The notes under the pieces: model-generated | Told to the model about the DNA's origin: nothing | What the model saw: only the letters and a program-made list of their open reading frames with translations | Databases searched by the model: none | Program-made: the position numbers and the translations under genes | DNA from: Niebla homalea | Taxonomy: Eukaryota > Ascomycota > Lecanoromycetes > Lecanorales > Ramalinaceae | NCBI GenBank assembly: GCA_019925105.1 | Contig: JAHGAU010000013.1 | Coordinates: forward strand, 310,001 to 374,000 | DNA: 64,000 bases | Reading direction: 5' to 3' | Shown here: piece after piece, positions 46,804 to 58,477 of the stretch | Position numbering within the stretch: position 1 is the first letter of the stretch | Layout of the letters: each line of letters starts with the position of its first letter

Positions 46804-47957
46804 ATGTCCGGCCCCCATGCTGCTCGCCTGTCTAGCTGGATGCACGCCCAACGATTGCGCCGGAAGCTCAAATCCCTCAAGAGAAGGATCAAAAGGTCGA
46901 AATGGGTCCCTAGCCGTTGGCAGACACCGGACCGGGTGGCATCCCGTCAGCGCCATCAGAATCTATCAGACATCTCCGTGACTCGGCATGATAGCTCGGA
47001 ACCTAACTCCCTGATCACGCTTCCTGTGGAGCTTCGCCTCCTTATATACGGTCATATCTTTTCCACTCCCTCTATCAGCGGAGAGGGCGAGGACTGCGAC
47101 CAGGAGGATGCGCCGCTCCTACAACATCTCACCCACTATCCCGTCAATTGCCTTTGGAGAATCCCCGGTCGACTTATTGCAAAGCCCCCAAAGGTCCATA
47201 GCAACGTACGCCTCTTCCATTCTGATCATCCCCAATCGCCCGTTTCGACCCCATCGCTCGTCTCTTTGCGTCCGTGCTGTACCTCAAATCGACTTACTGA
47301 TTAAAACTTTGACCCTCCCAGATTCACACCCGAAACCGCCTCGCGCTACTCCTGACATGTCGACAAATCTATACTGAAGCAATCACACCCTTTTATGCGG
47401 CCCCGACCTTCCTCATTCAAGACATGCCCGTCTTCTTTGACCTCTCAACCAGTCTCCTCCCCCACCGTCTCGCCCAGATTCGCCACCTGCACCTCCATTT
47501 CCTTCTCCGCTGGGCTGCCATCTCCTCCTGGTGGGCCAGCCCCAAATCCAACCCAGACAACGCGGTCATGTGGGCGCGGGTGTGGTCGATCGTCGGTCGG
47601 AAGATGACCGGCCTCCGGGAACTGAGCGTTTACATTCGGCAATTCACCTGGGATTCGAAGCCGAGCGCGGGGACGGAAAGGAAGGTGCTGGAGCCGCTCG
47701 CTCGAGAGCTCAGAGGGCTGAGGGCGTTCAAGCTTTGGTACCGGCACGAGAGGGTGTGGGATCCGTTTGGGTATTCGTACGAGAACGCGTATACCTATGA
47801 CATTCTGGGGGAGGAGTGCAAAGATGTAGAAGCTGTCGATTTTAGAGAACGACTGGGGACTCTCGTCAGGGACCGCATTGGGCCAGGAGAGGGACCTCCC
47901 AATGGATATTGTATTTCTTCGGCGAGCGCAGCACCAAGCATTTCAAGGAATACCTGA
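46804..47957 (+). CDS. F-box-like hypothetical protein (DUF7730-type)
   Basis: Two exons: 46,804-47,205 and 47,322-47,957, for 345 aa, with a 116-nt intron (GTACGC...CCCAG). The N-terminal 50 residues are very basic (RLRRKLKSLKRRIKRSKW). NSLITLPVELRLLIYGHIFS (about residue 70) is the 'LP.E.R..IY' motif common to fungal F-box-like and DUF7730 proteins. The second exon opens with RNRLALLLTCRQIYTEAITPFYA, the second hallmark of these proteins. The rest is LRELSVYI-type leucine-rich text. The function of such proteins is unknown; some act as substrate adaptors. The C-terminal 15 residues look atypical and may reflect a missed terminal intron. Confidence 0.65.
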
Positions 47958-48413
47958 GATGCAGGCCAGGAGGGACTGTGCATCTGCAATCTGAGATCCA
48001 AGAGCAGGAGGGCAATGCATTGCATTGTCAGCGACAGGAACATTCATGATGGTGATTGAGTAAAAGGCGCTTCAGACCTTATGTGTTTGTTGCTCCTCTA
48101 GTCTCAGATCCAGATCCGATGTATTCAAGTTTCTATCTGATTTTATTCGTTAAGTGTGGCGTCCTAGTTGAGAAAGAAACTCAACCACCGCCCATGCCTT
48201 TTGAAGTAGCCATAGCGCCATCATCGTCATCTCGACTTGCATTTGAGGGTATATATGAACAGAAAGGAAATCGGACCCGGTGCTCCCTTCTCGGCTTCCC
48301 TGAATCCATCTCAAGCACGCGTGCCAGAATTGCTATTCGCTCATTGTTAGTACAGTCAAAAAGGGAAAGAACCTCCAATACTGTATGATCGTCATGTCTC
48401 ATTCCCATCACAG
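47958..48413. other. Convergent 3' region of the F-box-like gene and med14
   Basis: About 455 bases with both 3'UTRs. A 110-codon plus-strand frame here overlaps med14's 3' flank and has no recognisable features. Confidence 0.5.
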
Positions 48414-51400
48414 TCAATCGATCTCGACGATCTCACCGTCAGCCTTCCTCTTCCCCGGCCGTGAGCTCTGGGGCTCGGGCCGCGGAAGCTGCGAGAAGAG
48501 CAAATCCATCCTTTCCACCACCTCTTGAACCCCGACTAGGCCGGCCACAATTCCTCCATTCATCCCTTGCCAGTCGCTGCCCTTTCCACGCTTAATTTCC
48601 TGCAATTGTTTTCGCGCGGACTGGATCCCTGTCAGATCACCAGTCTTGATGCTCGACTCGGGGATCAGCCATTTCAGCACGTCTCGCCGATGCCTTAGGA
48701 GAATCTCGAAACCTCCGTCAACGTACGGAGCTGAGTATCGGACAAGATACCACTGGTCCGAGCGAGCCGTAATACTTATACCGCCTCTTTGATGGACGGT
48801 TTCGAGTTTCGAAAGTGCTGATAAGATTGGAAGGGTTATTCGTAGGAGAGACAAAACATTTGCTAGACCCTGAGTGCGAAGTCTCGCATTGATTTGGTCC
48901 AAGATACGGGCATGCGGATTAGGCGTGGAGAGAGAGATTCGAACTGCGTTGCCGACGGAGAAATGAAGCGTTGCTTTCAACGCAGTTGGCTGTCGCCGAT
49001 AGGTGAGCTCTAAGTGATTTATGGACGATCGGTTGACCTGCAACTTATAAGCGCCAACAGTGGCGATGAACTCCTGCAGTTGCCCTATGGCTGCTATGCG
49101 GTGGGCTAACTGTGTGATACATGTCGTACCAACCTCGGTCTCAAGCTGTATGACCAGCATTCCGTTGTGGGCGTGAAACTTCATGCCTGGCATGTCTCTT
49201 ACCAGACGTTTCATGTAGGAGGTTGGCAAATTCAAACGAGCTAGCCCAAGATGCACAGCGGCAGTGTGTGATGGGTTCAGACCCACATACTGAAGCTTCA
49301 GCACAGGATAATTCAAGCCAAGCGGGAGTGGATTGGAGTGTTGGGGCGTAGGAGCCCCTTGGCCCATGTGTAGCCGCATGTAAATATCAGGCAATTGCTG
49401 GACACCATCCGCGGCTGGTCTGGGTTGGACTCGGTGGGGGGTCTTCGAAATCAGCAGTTGTCGAGTGTCTATAAGTTGGGATATGAGTCCAGCAGCTGCT
49501 CGTCCGACTCTGCCCAGATATGCAGCGGAAGGAAGCAGTATGGAAGGGCCTATGCCACCTAGCTGCAATTTATAGGCTTTGCGGAGAACGGAACCAGGTC
49601 GAAAACCTTCAGGTACCGGAGCACTGCTGTGTGTGTCTACAACCCACCAGGCATCGCCATCCTTACTTGTAGTCGCAGCTAGGATCCACCCCGACTTCCA
49701 ACAAGGGATCCCAAAGAATTTGGCCCTTTGGGTTTCCCCGTGAAAGACTGTTTGCAAAAGCTCGTTCGTCGGTTTCATTGAATGCAGTACCCTCCAGCCA
49801 GCTAATCGGGCCATAGCCTCTGCTTCATCCTGCGACACACAAGCTCTCAGATAAGTCAATTGACCCCCACCATCTGCCGCTGGATCAGTCAGACGTTTGA
49901 GCTCGTACTCTGCCTGGCTGTTTCGAGATGAGGCTGGTAGAAGCACAATTCGTCCCGACACTTGCTCTTGAACAACCTTGACGGCCCTTGAGGCGGTGAT
50001 TTGAACCAGCAGAGACGCATCTGTCGCCATGCTAGATGCCTCACTCAGTCTAACCCTTAATCGATTATTGGCAAAGAGGGCTGTTTGCTTCAGGCTGGTA
50101 GCAATGCCTAAGAAGATTGTGCTGGTATGACGTGCAAGGACTTGGCTCAGGATGTACTGCATCGACAGATCGTTGAGCCGTAGATCAATGACCACGTTTG
50201 GAATCTCTTTGCCACACCGAAACCATCGAAGAGCAATCTCTGGGATCCGTTGCACTTCATCGTTGTGTGGTACGCACTTGGCCTTGCCGCGCTTGATTCC
50301 AATCTCAATCCAATGCTTACCCTCCGGCCTGTCCCGCCAGTACTGGACCACAAAGGAGCGCCTAACCGGTTCAACTTGTAGATCGTCGCACCATGGGCCC
50401 ATAGCCATTTCAAGGGCCTGAGTCTTCAGGATGTTGAGCTTGTGAGTCAACACAAGGTTGTGAATGTAGTCGAAGAGACCCGGAAGTCGTTCACGCTTAA
50501 GCAGGTCATTGGCTCGCATTTCGAAATCTTCTCGCAAGCGGCCTGCTGGTAGGGCAGGCGGAGCGGGTGAGAACACAAAACGCAAATCAATGAAATACAG
50601 CTGTTTCGAATGGTCTTCGTCCGCAATGGAAAGATCAAGTTCGAACTCATCTGGTACGTAGAACGTGACCCTCCCCGAGGAGATCTGGAAATTTCGAAGC
50701 ACCGAAGGGATGGACTCATGGAGATTTAAGCGGAGAGAGAGCAAAGTGTTGATTCGTCGAAGGGTATCCAACGTCTGCTGCGCGGACATCTCTTCGGGTG
50801 GGAGATAGCCAATGTCTGGAATCCAGGATGCTTTTCCCAGCGACAGTATCTCCAAAGCGGTTTTGATATCTGGGCTAGGCTCCTTAATGCTCGATAGGTG
50901 GTGTTTGAGCTCGCCGAGATAATAGACGCCATGCATGTAATCCCCGCTCTTCTGCTGGAGCCAGCTCTTCAGGTCAATGACCCTGCGGATTTCTTGGGCA
51001 TGCCGTGCCCAGCGCAAAAGGATCAAGACTTTGATGAACTGTGCCCTCCTCGAGTTTGCGAATTCGAAGAAGCGAGACTTCTTTTGAGTGTTGGTGTGTG
51101 AATCATCCTCTGAGAGTGGTCGGGTAGAGCGATTAAGCTTCTGATTGAGGAGGCCGTTCATTTGGGGTTGGTGCACCGGGATCTCGGCCATATCATTGAT
51201 AACATCCCCTAGACCATTGAAAGTCTCTTGCACGAGCCGTCCAACCAGAGTCTGCATCGATACGTAGCCAAGAGTCAGGTGCTGGATTTCGGGCGGGAGC
51301 TGAGCGACGGATTGCTGGGCCAGCTTATAAGTCTGTTGCGATCCCGCTGGAGACATGGGTGACTGCCCATTGACGATTGACCCATTCATGAGAGCGGCTT

Positions 51401-51530
51401 GACCATTGGTGCTGGGTATTCTGTGAGCTTGATCGAGCATTGCACTTTGAGTAGCATTTCCCCTGGACTTCATCTCGTCTGGGAGGCGTCCTTCCCGATG
51501 CTCCTCCAACTTCTCCACGGCTGTTGGCAT
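48414..51530 (-). CDS. med14: Mediator complex subunit 14 (Rgr1)
   Basis: Backbone subunit linking the head, middle and tail modules of Mediator. Uninterrupted frame; from the first in-frame ATG (51,530) it gives 1,038 aa, and the frame is open to 51,692 (54 more residues) with an in-frame stop just above. The Med14 N-terminal domain is clear: VAQLPPEIQHLTLGYVSMQTLVGRLVQETFN, RRAQFIKVLILLRWARHAQEI, and YMHGVYYLGELKHHLSSIKEPSPDIKTALEIL. The C-terminus ends with a basic patch (SRPGKRKADGE). No ATG is present between 51,581 and 52,158 in any minus-strand frame, and four out-of-frame ATGs (51,547-51,580) precede 51,530. Identification is firm; the N-terminus is not. Confidence 0.88.
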   Translation of the reverse strand: MPTAVEKLEEHREGRLPDEMKSRGNATQSAMLDQAHRIPSTNGQAALMNGSIVNGQSPMSPAGSQQTYKLAQQSVAQLPPEIQHLTLGYVSMQTLVGRLVQETFNGLGDVINDMAEIPVHQPQMNGLLNQKLNRSTRPLSEDDSHTNTQKKSRFFEFANSRRAQFIKVLILLRWARHAQEIRRVIDLKSWLQQKSGDYMHGVYYLGELKHHLSSIKEPSPDIKTALEILSLGKASWIPDIGYLPPEEMSAQQTLDTLRRINTLLSLRLNLHESIPSVLRNFQISSGRVTFYVPDEFELDLSIADEDHSKQLYFIDLRFVFSPAPPALPAGRLREDFEMRANDLLKRERLPGLFDYIHNLVLTHKLNILKTQALEMAMGPWCDDLQVEPVRRSFVVQYWRDRPEGKHWIEIGIKRGKAKCVPHNDEVQRIPEIALRWFRCGKEIPNVVIDLRLNDLSMQYILSQVLARHTSTIFLGIATSLKQTALFANNRLRVRLSEASSMATDASLLVQITASRAVKVVQEQVSGRIVLLPASSRNSQAEYELKRLTDPAADGGGQLTYLRACVSQDEAEAMARLAGWRVLHSMKPTNELLQTVFHGETQRAKFFGIPCWKSGWILAATTSKDGDAWWVVDTHSSAPVPEGFRPGSVLRKAYKLQLGGIGPSILLPSAAYLGRVGRAAAGLISQLIDTRQLLISKTPHRVQPRPAADGVQQLPDIYMRLHMGQGAPTPQHSNPLPLGLNYPVLKLQYVGLNPSHTAAVHLGLARLNLPTSYMKRLVRDMPGMKFHAHNGMLVIQLETEVGTTCITQLAHRIAAIGQLQEFIATVGAYKLQVNRSSINHLELTYRRQPTALKATLHFSVGNAVRISLSTPNPHARILDQINARLRTQGLANVLSLLRITLPILSALSKLETVHQRGGISITARSDQWYLVRYSAPYVDGGFEILLRHRRDVLKWLIPESSIKTGDLTGIQSARKQLQEIKRGKGSDWQGMNGGIVAGLVGVQEVVERMDLLFSQLPRPEPQSSRPGKRKADGEIVEID

Positions 51531-53187
51531 TCTCCGCGATTCCCCATCAACCTGAACATCTGCCCCATGAACGGGCTCATCCCCCTGCCCACGAGCGCCA
51601 GGACGCGTCCACTGCTCCGCCAACGTCGACTCCTGCAGAGGAATCTTGTGATCTATCGTCGGCTCGCGATATTCACGAGGACTATCAAGCAAGCAAGCGG
51701 AAAGTTCAGCGAGTACAGAGGGGGCCGTCGATGATATCTGATTAGATGAAAGGCAGTCTAGACGTGGTGCGACACTCGTGGATTGAAGGGCTGACAGAGT
51801 TGAGAGGTTGACGGTATGTGAGAGGGCCGAAAGCGGTAGGAAGGTGGACGTTGTGATGGGCCAATCGATTGCTTTTCCGCCTGCGAATTTGGAATGGCTC
51901 GAAATTGCGACAGGAACAGTCTAGAGGCTTTGGCGGGAGAGGATGCCAATTTTTGATTGATGATCTGGAATGTGCAATTTTCGATGGGCGATCGTGTGAA
52001 GGTTCTGAGAGATGGGTCGGAAGGTCTGATGGGAGAGACTGGCAGACTGGATCACTGGGGTGTCTTGAGTGTGTCTTGAGTGTGTCAAGTGAGATTGCGG
52101 TTTTTCGAATGTTTTGCGGCTAGATGGGGAAAATGGCGCCGGGCTCGGGAGTGAGGTGTCATAGGGCGTTGGACCGTCTACGGAATAAGTAAGAGACCTA
52201 CCTTTGACCTATCTACTCCATATAACATACAATTAGCAACAATCCGTCCCAATTTCTCCTTTCGAAGAGATGAGCATGCAAGCTTGGCTGATTGCACTTC
52301 ACACGTCAGACTTAACTCTCAATACGCATTATTGTAAAAGACTGACGGAGTGATCCAAGCGTCTGCATAACGCAGTGCCTGACTGCTACAGCCTACAGCC
52401 CGCGATGCGACACTAGGCCTAGTGGATGATATGCATATTTCAACAATAATATGTGCAGTCGGCCTTTTTTTCTGAGCCCAGGTAAGTTATCCACAGTGCA
52501 CATAGGAGCGTAGTTCAGACACCAACTCTCGAGGGTGCTGCTTCGTCACTCAAGCTAAGAATGCGCGAGAGTCTACCTAAGGTACCTAGGTAGTCCAAGT
52601 AGGGGCATAGTACGGTACCACCGTACCAGTGTCTCTGCTAGTATAGTGAAAGAGTGGGATGCACGTGGGCGGTTTGTAGCATATGACCAATCTAGTCCCC
52701 TCTTTCCTGACATCTGCTCAACATCATCCTGTTTTATAAGAATGAATGGTTCTTGAATTGGATCTGCAGCTGCCGCTACAAGGTCATTGCGCAGCAAACA
52801 GCGAGCCTTACCTTAAGCCCCTAGGCGATCATGGAGGCCGTTTTAGGCTCAATTTTTGGGCTGCCTACCCCTCTTCGGCTCCAAATCCGCTTGGGTAGAT
52901 AAGGTACGGTCCTATTGGCGTACGACGGTAGCTCGTTTGGACACCTTCCTTGGACAATCCTCCAAGGCACCTGCAATTCTCCTTCACCATGGTGCTTCTT
53001 CATCTGATGCATTCCCCTCCTATTCAATGTTGTTTACCAAGCAGGACAGGTCCCTCGCAATGAGCTACCTTCCCATTCCCGACCTTCTCTTCAATCGCGC
53101 CAGACCTCGTGGCAATATAGATCTCCTGCCCCGTCCTCCCTAGCCGACGACGAGGCCTCCTGGCTATCCAGTCCCACCCCCAGCCTC
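51531..53187. promoter_or_regulatory. Divergent region, med14 / atg22
   Basis: About 1.66 kb between divergent genes. The first 160 bases may still be med14 coding or 5'UTR. A short direct repeat (GTCTTGAGTGTGTCTTGAGTGTGTC) occurs near 52,060-52,090. The sequence AGGTACCTAGGTA (near 52,580) also occurs on the far side of atg22 (near 55,432). Frames at 52,856-53,143 and nearby are not supported as genes. Confidence 0.45.
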
Positions 53188-55207
53188 ATGGATACCAATC
53201 ACGACATGGAAGACATGGAGGAACCCCCGCAGTATCCAGGAGAGGACACGAGACCTACCAGCAAGAAAGAGATTTCAGGATTCTATAGCTACGGTTTTGC
53301 CGCTGAGGTCTTTGTCATCTGTGGAATAGGGAGCTTTGTCCCTATAGCACTTGAGCAATTGAGTCGGGAGAGAGGCTTCTTGCTCTCTGACAGGACGAAG
53401 CCCTGCAAAGGCTCGAGCATTGACGTTTCTAGACCAGCTCCAGACGACCGCCATTCAATTGTCCATTCGCAATCATCGAAAGCAGAGGCTGGACAGTGCA
53501 TCATTACAATCCTAGGGGCCGATGTCAACACTGCCAGCTTTGCCATGTACACTTTTTCCGTCAGTGTGCTCATACAGGCATTACTGATCATTTCGATGAG
53601 TGCCGCGGCAGACCATGGCAGATCCCGAAAAAGCTTCCTCCTCTCTTTTGCATTCACGGGCGCTGTCGCTACGATGCTTTTCCTGGCAGTTGTACCCGAG
53701 GTCTACTTGTTAGGTGCTTTGCTGGCTGTGATCGCAAACACCTGCTTTGGCGCCTCATTTGTGCTCTTGAACTCCTTTCTGCCCATTCTGGTCCGCCGTA
53801 AGCTTCCCCCCCAAGTTCAAGTACTCCCTCACCGATTGATTTTCGGATGAATTTATTCTTGAAGGCTCTTGCCGCTTTGTATCCCGGTTGTGCTTACCGC
53901 AGTCGAATAGGTCATCCAACCATTAGGGGTCTTGGGTTCAATGAACCCGCACAGCATGGACCTTCGATCCTGGTTAACGGGCGCGAGAGCAATGAAGAGT
54001 CTGCATCGGATGATTCCACGCAGGCTTTGTTGAAGACGACACCAGAGCAGCACGAGTCACGATCCGTCATATCCAAAGAGAGTGTCTCGCCCGCTCTACG
54101 ACTTTCAACGCAGATTTCGTCATATGGCATTGGCATTGGGTATTTTGCCGCTGTGATAGTGCAAACGTTAGGCATTATCATTGTAATTGTCGTTCAGCCT
54201 CTGACCAAGTCGACAACATTGGCGTTGCGTGTAGTGTTGTTTTTGATTGGTCTTTGGTGGCTCGCGTTCACGGTCCCATCTGCGTTGTGGCTGCGGCCTC
54301 GACCCGGACCACCATTACCTTCGGCAGCAAAGCATGGGCGAGGGCGGTCGTGGGCTGGTTATTTTATCTATGCATGGAAATCCTTGTGGACAACGGTCTT
54401 ACGCGCTGGGCATCTCAAGGACGTGATGTTCTTCCTTGCCGCCTGGTTTCTGCTGAGTGATAGCATAGCGACAATCAGTGGCACTGCGGTCTTGTTCGCT
54501 AAGACGGATCTACAGATGAAGCCTGCAGCGCTTGCTTTCATCAGCCTCACAGGAACTGTGGTGGGAGTCATTGGAGCATTTTCTTGGAGCAAAATCTCTC
54601 GGCTGCTCAATCTCAAACCATCCCAGACCATTGTTGCCTGTGAGTAGATTTTTAGAGGCGTTTCCTCCCATTTTTTGGATGTCTTGGGAGGTCTTATATC
54701 GTATGAAGCAATGCTGACTCCGCATTTTACTTAGGTATATGTCTCTTCGAAGTCATCCCTCTATATGGCCTTCTCGGCTTCGTTCCTGCAATCAAACGCC
54801 TGGGAGTCTTTGGACTCCAGCAGCCTTGGGAAATGTACCCTCTGGGAGCCATATATGGCTTCGTGCTTGGAGGCTTGTCATCTTACTGCCGTAGTCTGTT
54901 TGGCGAGCTTATCCCGCCAGGATTTGAGGCGGCCTTCTACGCGCTATATGCAATAACAGACAAAGGCTCAAGTGTCTTTGGGCCAGCGATTGTGGGCGTC
55001 ATTACAGACCGCTATGGCGAGATTCGACCGGCGTTTGTATTCCTAGCGATACTAATCTTCATCCCGCTCCCCATCATGCTGTTAGTCGATGTTGATCGTG
55101 GTAAGAGAGAGGGTGCCGAGATGGCTCGAGTGCTTGGAGACAAGCAGCAGCAGACAGAGCCGATTGAGCCCGATGCGAATGTCGGCCCATCTGGTGATGA
55201 GACATGA
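53188..55207 (+). CDS. atg22: Autophagy-related vacuolar permease Atg22
   Basis: Vacuolar membrane transporter of the MFS-like Atg22 family that exports amino acids released by autophagy. Three exons: 53,188-53,797, 53,911-54,639 and 54,735-55,207, for 603 aa, with introns of 113 and 95 nt. The joins restore LPILVRR|HPTIRG and [16 protein letters not shown]. Around twelve membrane segments are expected; clear ones include [53 protein letters not shown] and [18 protein letters not shown]. Family blocks near the N-terminus are [32 protein letters not shown] and [17 protein letters not shown]. The loop after HPTIRG is hydrophilic and variable, as usual. The start at [13 protein letters not shown] is the nearest ATG; a longer form is possible. 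Confidence 0.9.
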
Positions 55208-55706
55208 CCGACATCGATTGCATTTGCAGACGTAATTGGTCTGGCATAAGTGCTGGGATCGGCGTTGTTCTTTTGAGCTTGCTGCATTTACTGCCCTACA
55301 CCCAGCTAGCGCAGGCGTTTATAGGAATGGGATGGCCATGGTAGTTGTCTAGGACAGGGTCATCATTTTGAAGCGCAGTGGTTTAAAGAGCTGATAGACT
55401 AATCGAAAGCGATCTGCAATCAACTCAATAGGTACCTAGGTACGGAGTAGCTTTGCATTAGCCATTGGCTCTCCAAGCTTCCCCGGACATTTAAGGTTTC
55501 CTCGGTTGTCCCTGACTCCCTGGCCTAAATATACGCTGTACGGAATAATTAATATTATTGTCAGGTATAAAGCCAACGCCGGTTTAGGAAAGCTTCAATT
55601 ACAAGACCTCAAAGTGAACCCACTTCAGGGCCCTCAAACCGAACGCCGTGAACCGCCCAGAGCCTCAGACAAGTCTCAAGATTTGCTTCGGGTAATTCGG
55701 TTCAGA
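55208..55706. other. Intergenic region, atg22 to sf3b6
   Basis: About 500 bases holding the atg22 3'UTR and the sf3b6 promoter. It carries the motif AGGTACCTAGGTACGGAGTA near 55,431-55,450. Confidence 0.5.
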
Positions 55707-56314
55707 ATGAGCCGTGGAGGTAAACTTGCACCGGAGGTGAACAGGTGAGATGTCACTCGAGATTCAACATGTGCACACTTTACTCATAGATCATAGGGCC
55801 CTCTTCGTCAAGAATTTGAGGTAAGTATAGATGAACTTCTTCCTCTCCGGAGGGGCGACTTAGACACGCGGCGAGCGTCAAGGCTGACTGTCACATCGTA
55901 GTTATAATGTCACGCCCGATGAGCTCTTTGAGCTTTTTGGCAAATTTGGTCCAGTGCGGTATGGAGCCTACTGTCGCGACGGAGTGCGAGGGTATGGGGG
56001 TCTAAGATGATTTTTCTAGGCAGATAAGGCAGGGCATGGCCAATAACACCAAAGGGACCGTATTCGTTGTATACGAGGATGTAATGGACGCCAAACAAGC
56101 CTGCGACAAGTTGAATGGATTCAATTTCCAGAATCGCTACCTCGTCGGTGCGTGACGAGCATGAGCCGTTCCAACTGCCCATCATCCGAGAAGCTAACCA
56201 ACCCTTCTTGAAGTCTTGTACCATCAACCGGAAAAGATGCAGAGATCGAAAGAGGATTTAGCAGAACGACAGGAGAATTTAGAGAAATTGAAGAAGGAGC
56301 ACGGCATCGACTAA
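55707..56314 (+). CDS. sf3b6: Splicing factor 3b subunit 6 (p14), branch-site RRM protein
   Basis: RRM protein of the U2 snRNP SF3b complex that contacts the branch-site region together with SF3B1. Five exons: 55,707-55,744, 55,797-55,820 (24 nt), 55,902-55,958, 56,020-56,147 and 56,214-56,314, for 115 aa; introns of 52, 81, 61 and 66 nt. All joins keep frame and rebuild the p14 sequence in order: [40 protein letters not shown]...[39 protein letters not shown]2 is ALFVKNL and RNP1 TKGTVFVVY. The length is close to human SF3B6 (125 aa). The C-terminal helix is Glu/Lys-rich. High intron density for so short a gene is usual for splicing factors. Confidence 0.93.
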
Positions 56315-56835
56315 GTCAGGACGAAGAGATCTGCAAGGAAGTCAAGGCGTTTCGTATGAAGTCGCAGGCGGGATGTGTGAGCAGGGAGCATGTGGTCATT
56401 GAGGTTGGCTCTTGGATATATATAATATATCCCGAATGCTGATCCTAGCCCAGCACTGTGCAGTAGCCTCCTGCAAACCCGTTGAAGTAGTACATGAAGT
56501 AGTACATGAAGTGGTACACTTCTGCCGCCATGGAGCTTTGTGAGAGGCTCACAGGGCAGTGGGCGTAGGCATAGGCCACATTCCGCATGAGCTTGCGCCC
56601 CATCCAAACAAACTCTACCACGAGTATCACATCACTGCATCTGAGCGTTTCGCACTTCTTTGAGAGTGCACGATGTTCGCAGTATCTTCATACCCCTTTT
56701 GAAGATCCTAGCTGATCCCCGCGAGCCTCCAAGCGCTGTTATTCATCCGCGGCCGCGGGCGGCATTTCACACCTTTCTCACATTCCTACTACCCTCGTGA
56801 TCCTCTCAGACGCACCCCCAACCATTCACCATCTT
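56315..56835. other. Intergenic region, sf3b6 to STIMATE gene
   Basis: About 520 bases. It contains a 12-bp tandem repeat (56,483-56,518). Minus-strand frames here are not supported as genes. Confidence 0.5.
56483..56518. repeat. Three tandem copies of a 12-bp unit
   Basis: TGAAGTAGTACA occurs twice exactly and a third time with one change (TGAAGTGGTACA), head to tail. Such triplets are mutable and could be used as a marker; no function is evident. Confidence 0.85.
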
Positions 56836-58051
56836 ATGTCGTATCTTGATCATGGAGTCTCTTCGTTCTTATCATCCACATCCATCATGCCAACAGCAAC
56901 AGCTATTCTCTCGTCCGCCTTGATCTCGTCGACTATCGTCTTGAATCCCACTTCTCCTGGTAGCACTCCCGGTACCGCCTCCAATTCCAGCTCAAATGAG
57001 AATGTCCGGCCGGGAGCTGAAAATGGAGAATGCAAATTGCTGGGACCCTTTGCCCTCTTTATCCAGGGCGCTCTCGGCCTGCTCGCCCTGTTGTCTCTAG
57101 TCTACAAGAGGTGGCGGGAAAGGCCACAACGACCGGTAAAGATTTGGGCATTTGACGCTTCCAAACAGGTGGTGGGATCAGCCTTGCTACATGTGGCAAA
57201 CCTCTTCATGTCCATAGTATCCTCTGGGGAGCTCAAACCAAAAGCGGACGATTACCAAGCTAACCCTTGTTCATTTTACTTGCTGAATCTGGCCATTGAT
57301 GTAAGACTCCGGCTCGTGGCAGATGAAACATGAGAAATGGAAGACTAATCTATTGGATCACTAGACCACCCTTGGCATCCCCATCCTCATTCTCCTGTTG
57401 CGCCTGTTCACTTACGGCTTCTCCCTGACACCGTTCGGCCGCCCTCCTGAGTCGATCCAGTCGGGCAATTATGGCCACCCACCCAAAACCAAATGGTGGC
57501 TGAAGCAGTGTCTCATCTACTTTCTGGGCCTACTAGGCATGAAAATCTGCGTCTACTTCATTTTCCAGCTCTGTCCTTGGATCATCAAGCTTGGCGACTG
57601 GGCATTACGGTGGACCGAGGGAAACGAGACGGTTCAGGTCTTCTTTGTCATGCTCTTCTTCCCGTTGGTGATGAACGCGTTGCAATACTATATTATTGAT
57701 GGCTTCATCAAGAACAAAAACCCCACCGAACCCGAAGAGATCCCCAGCTCAGACGAAAGTGAGGACCTCGATGAGCATGGTTATCAGGGGCGAGCCTCTC
57801 GAGAGCTTGGTTCTGACCGCAGCCTCAATGCTCATGATCAGACAGAAACCGTCAAGGACGATGCCGACGTCAGGATATCGGAGCAGACGGGTATATCCCC
57901 ATCATCGCAAAATGCCACAACGCAGAACAAGGCTAAGAATTTGGATGAATATGATCCTGCTCTCGACGGAGAGGAGAGCAGCGGGCGAAGCAGCCCCACG
58001 GCGAGAAAGCCGCCAAAGTCACTTGGTAGCGAGCGAGAGGATCGGCATTGA
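56836..58051 (+). CDS. STIMATE-family multi-pass membrane protein
   Basis: Fungal member of the STIMATE/TMEM110 family (yeast vacuolar-membrane protein Ypl162c is related). Two exons: 56,836-57,300 and 57,365-58,051, for 383 aa; the 64-nt intron joins LNLAID to TTLGIPILILLLRL. Family blocks: CKLLGPFALFIQGALGLLAL, ERPQRPVKIWAFDASKQVVG, HVANLFMS, NPCSFYLLN and WWLKQCLIYFLGLLGMKICV. There are five or so membrane segments, the last near VQVFFVMLFFPLVMNALQYY. The C-terminal 120 residues are acidic and disordered. In animals STIMATE sits at ER-plasma membrane contacts and promotes STIM activation; fungi lack STIM/Orai, so the role here is open. ATG 56,836 (MSYLDHG) is the first in frame. Confidence 0.83.
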
Positions 58052-58477
58052 GGCTATGGTCCGGCTGAATTTTTGGTTATGATACCCCCTGTCATTTCGA
58101 GGTTGGCCGAGCATGCTTGTGTATTCTGCTGGGACTCTGGTATAGCGCCTGGGAGGCCCGTGTTTATATAGTCGAGTTTACAGATAAACACCGATCAGCG
58201 TGATTGGAAGGCACATCCTTGATGCTAGAGGTCACCTTGACCATGTGTTCCGCAGAGCCTCATTTGTGGAGATCCTCATCAGAATCAAATCATCTTTGTC
58301 CAATCTCTCACCTTATCATACTTGCGATTTCAATTTAGATAGCTCTCCGAAGCCCTGAAAAGCCGCACAAGGTCTCCAGATAGGACGCCGTACTTCATAC
58401 GTTGACTGCATTGGGCCCCATCCGTCAAGATCGAACTCATCGTCTTGAACATTCAACACCTCGCAAACCCCCTAATC
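58052..58477. other. Intergenic region, STIMATE gene to ret3
   Basis: About 425 bases with the 3'UTR of the STIMATE gene and the ret3 promoter. Nothing else is supported. Open frames at 58,402-59,241 overlap ret3 out of frame. Confidence 0.5.
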
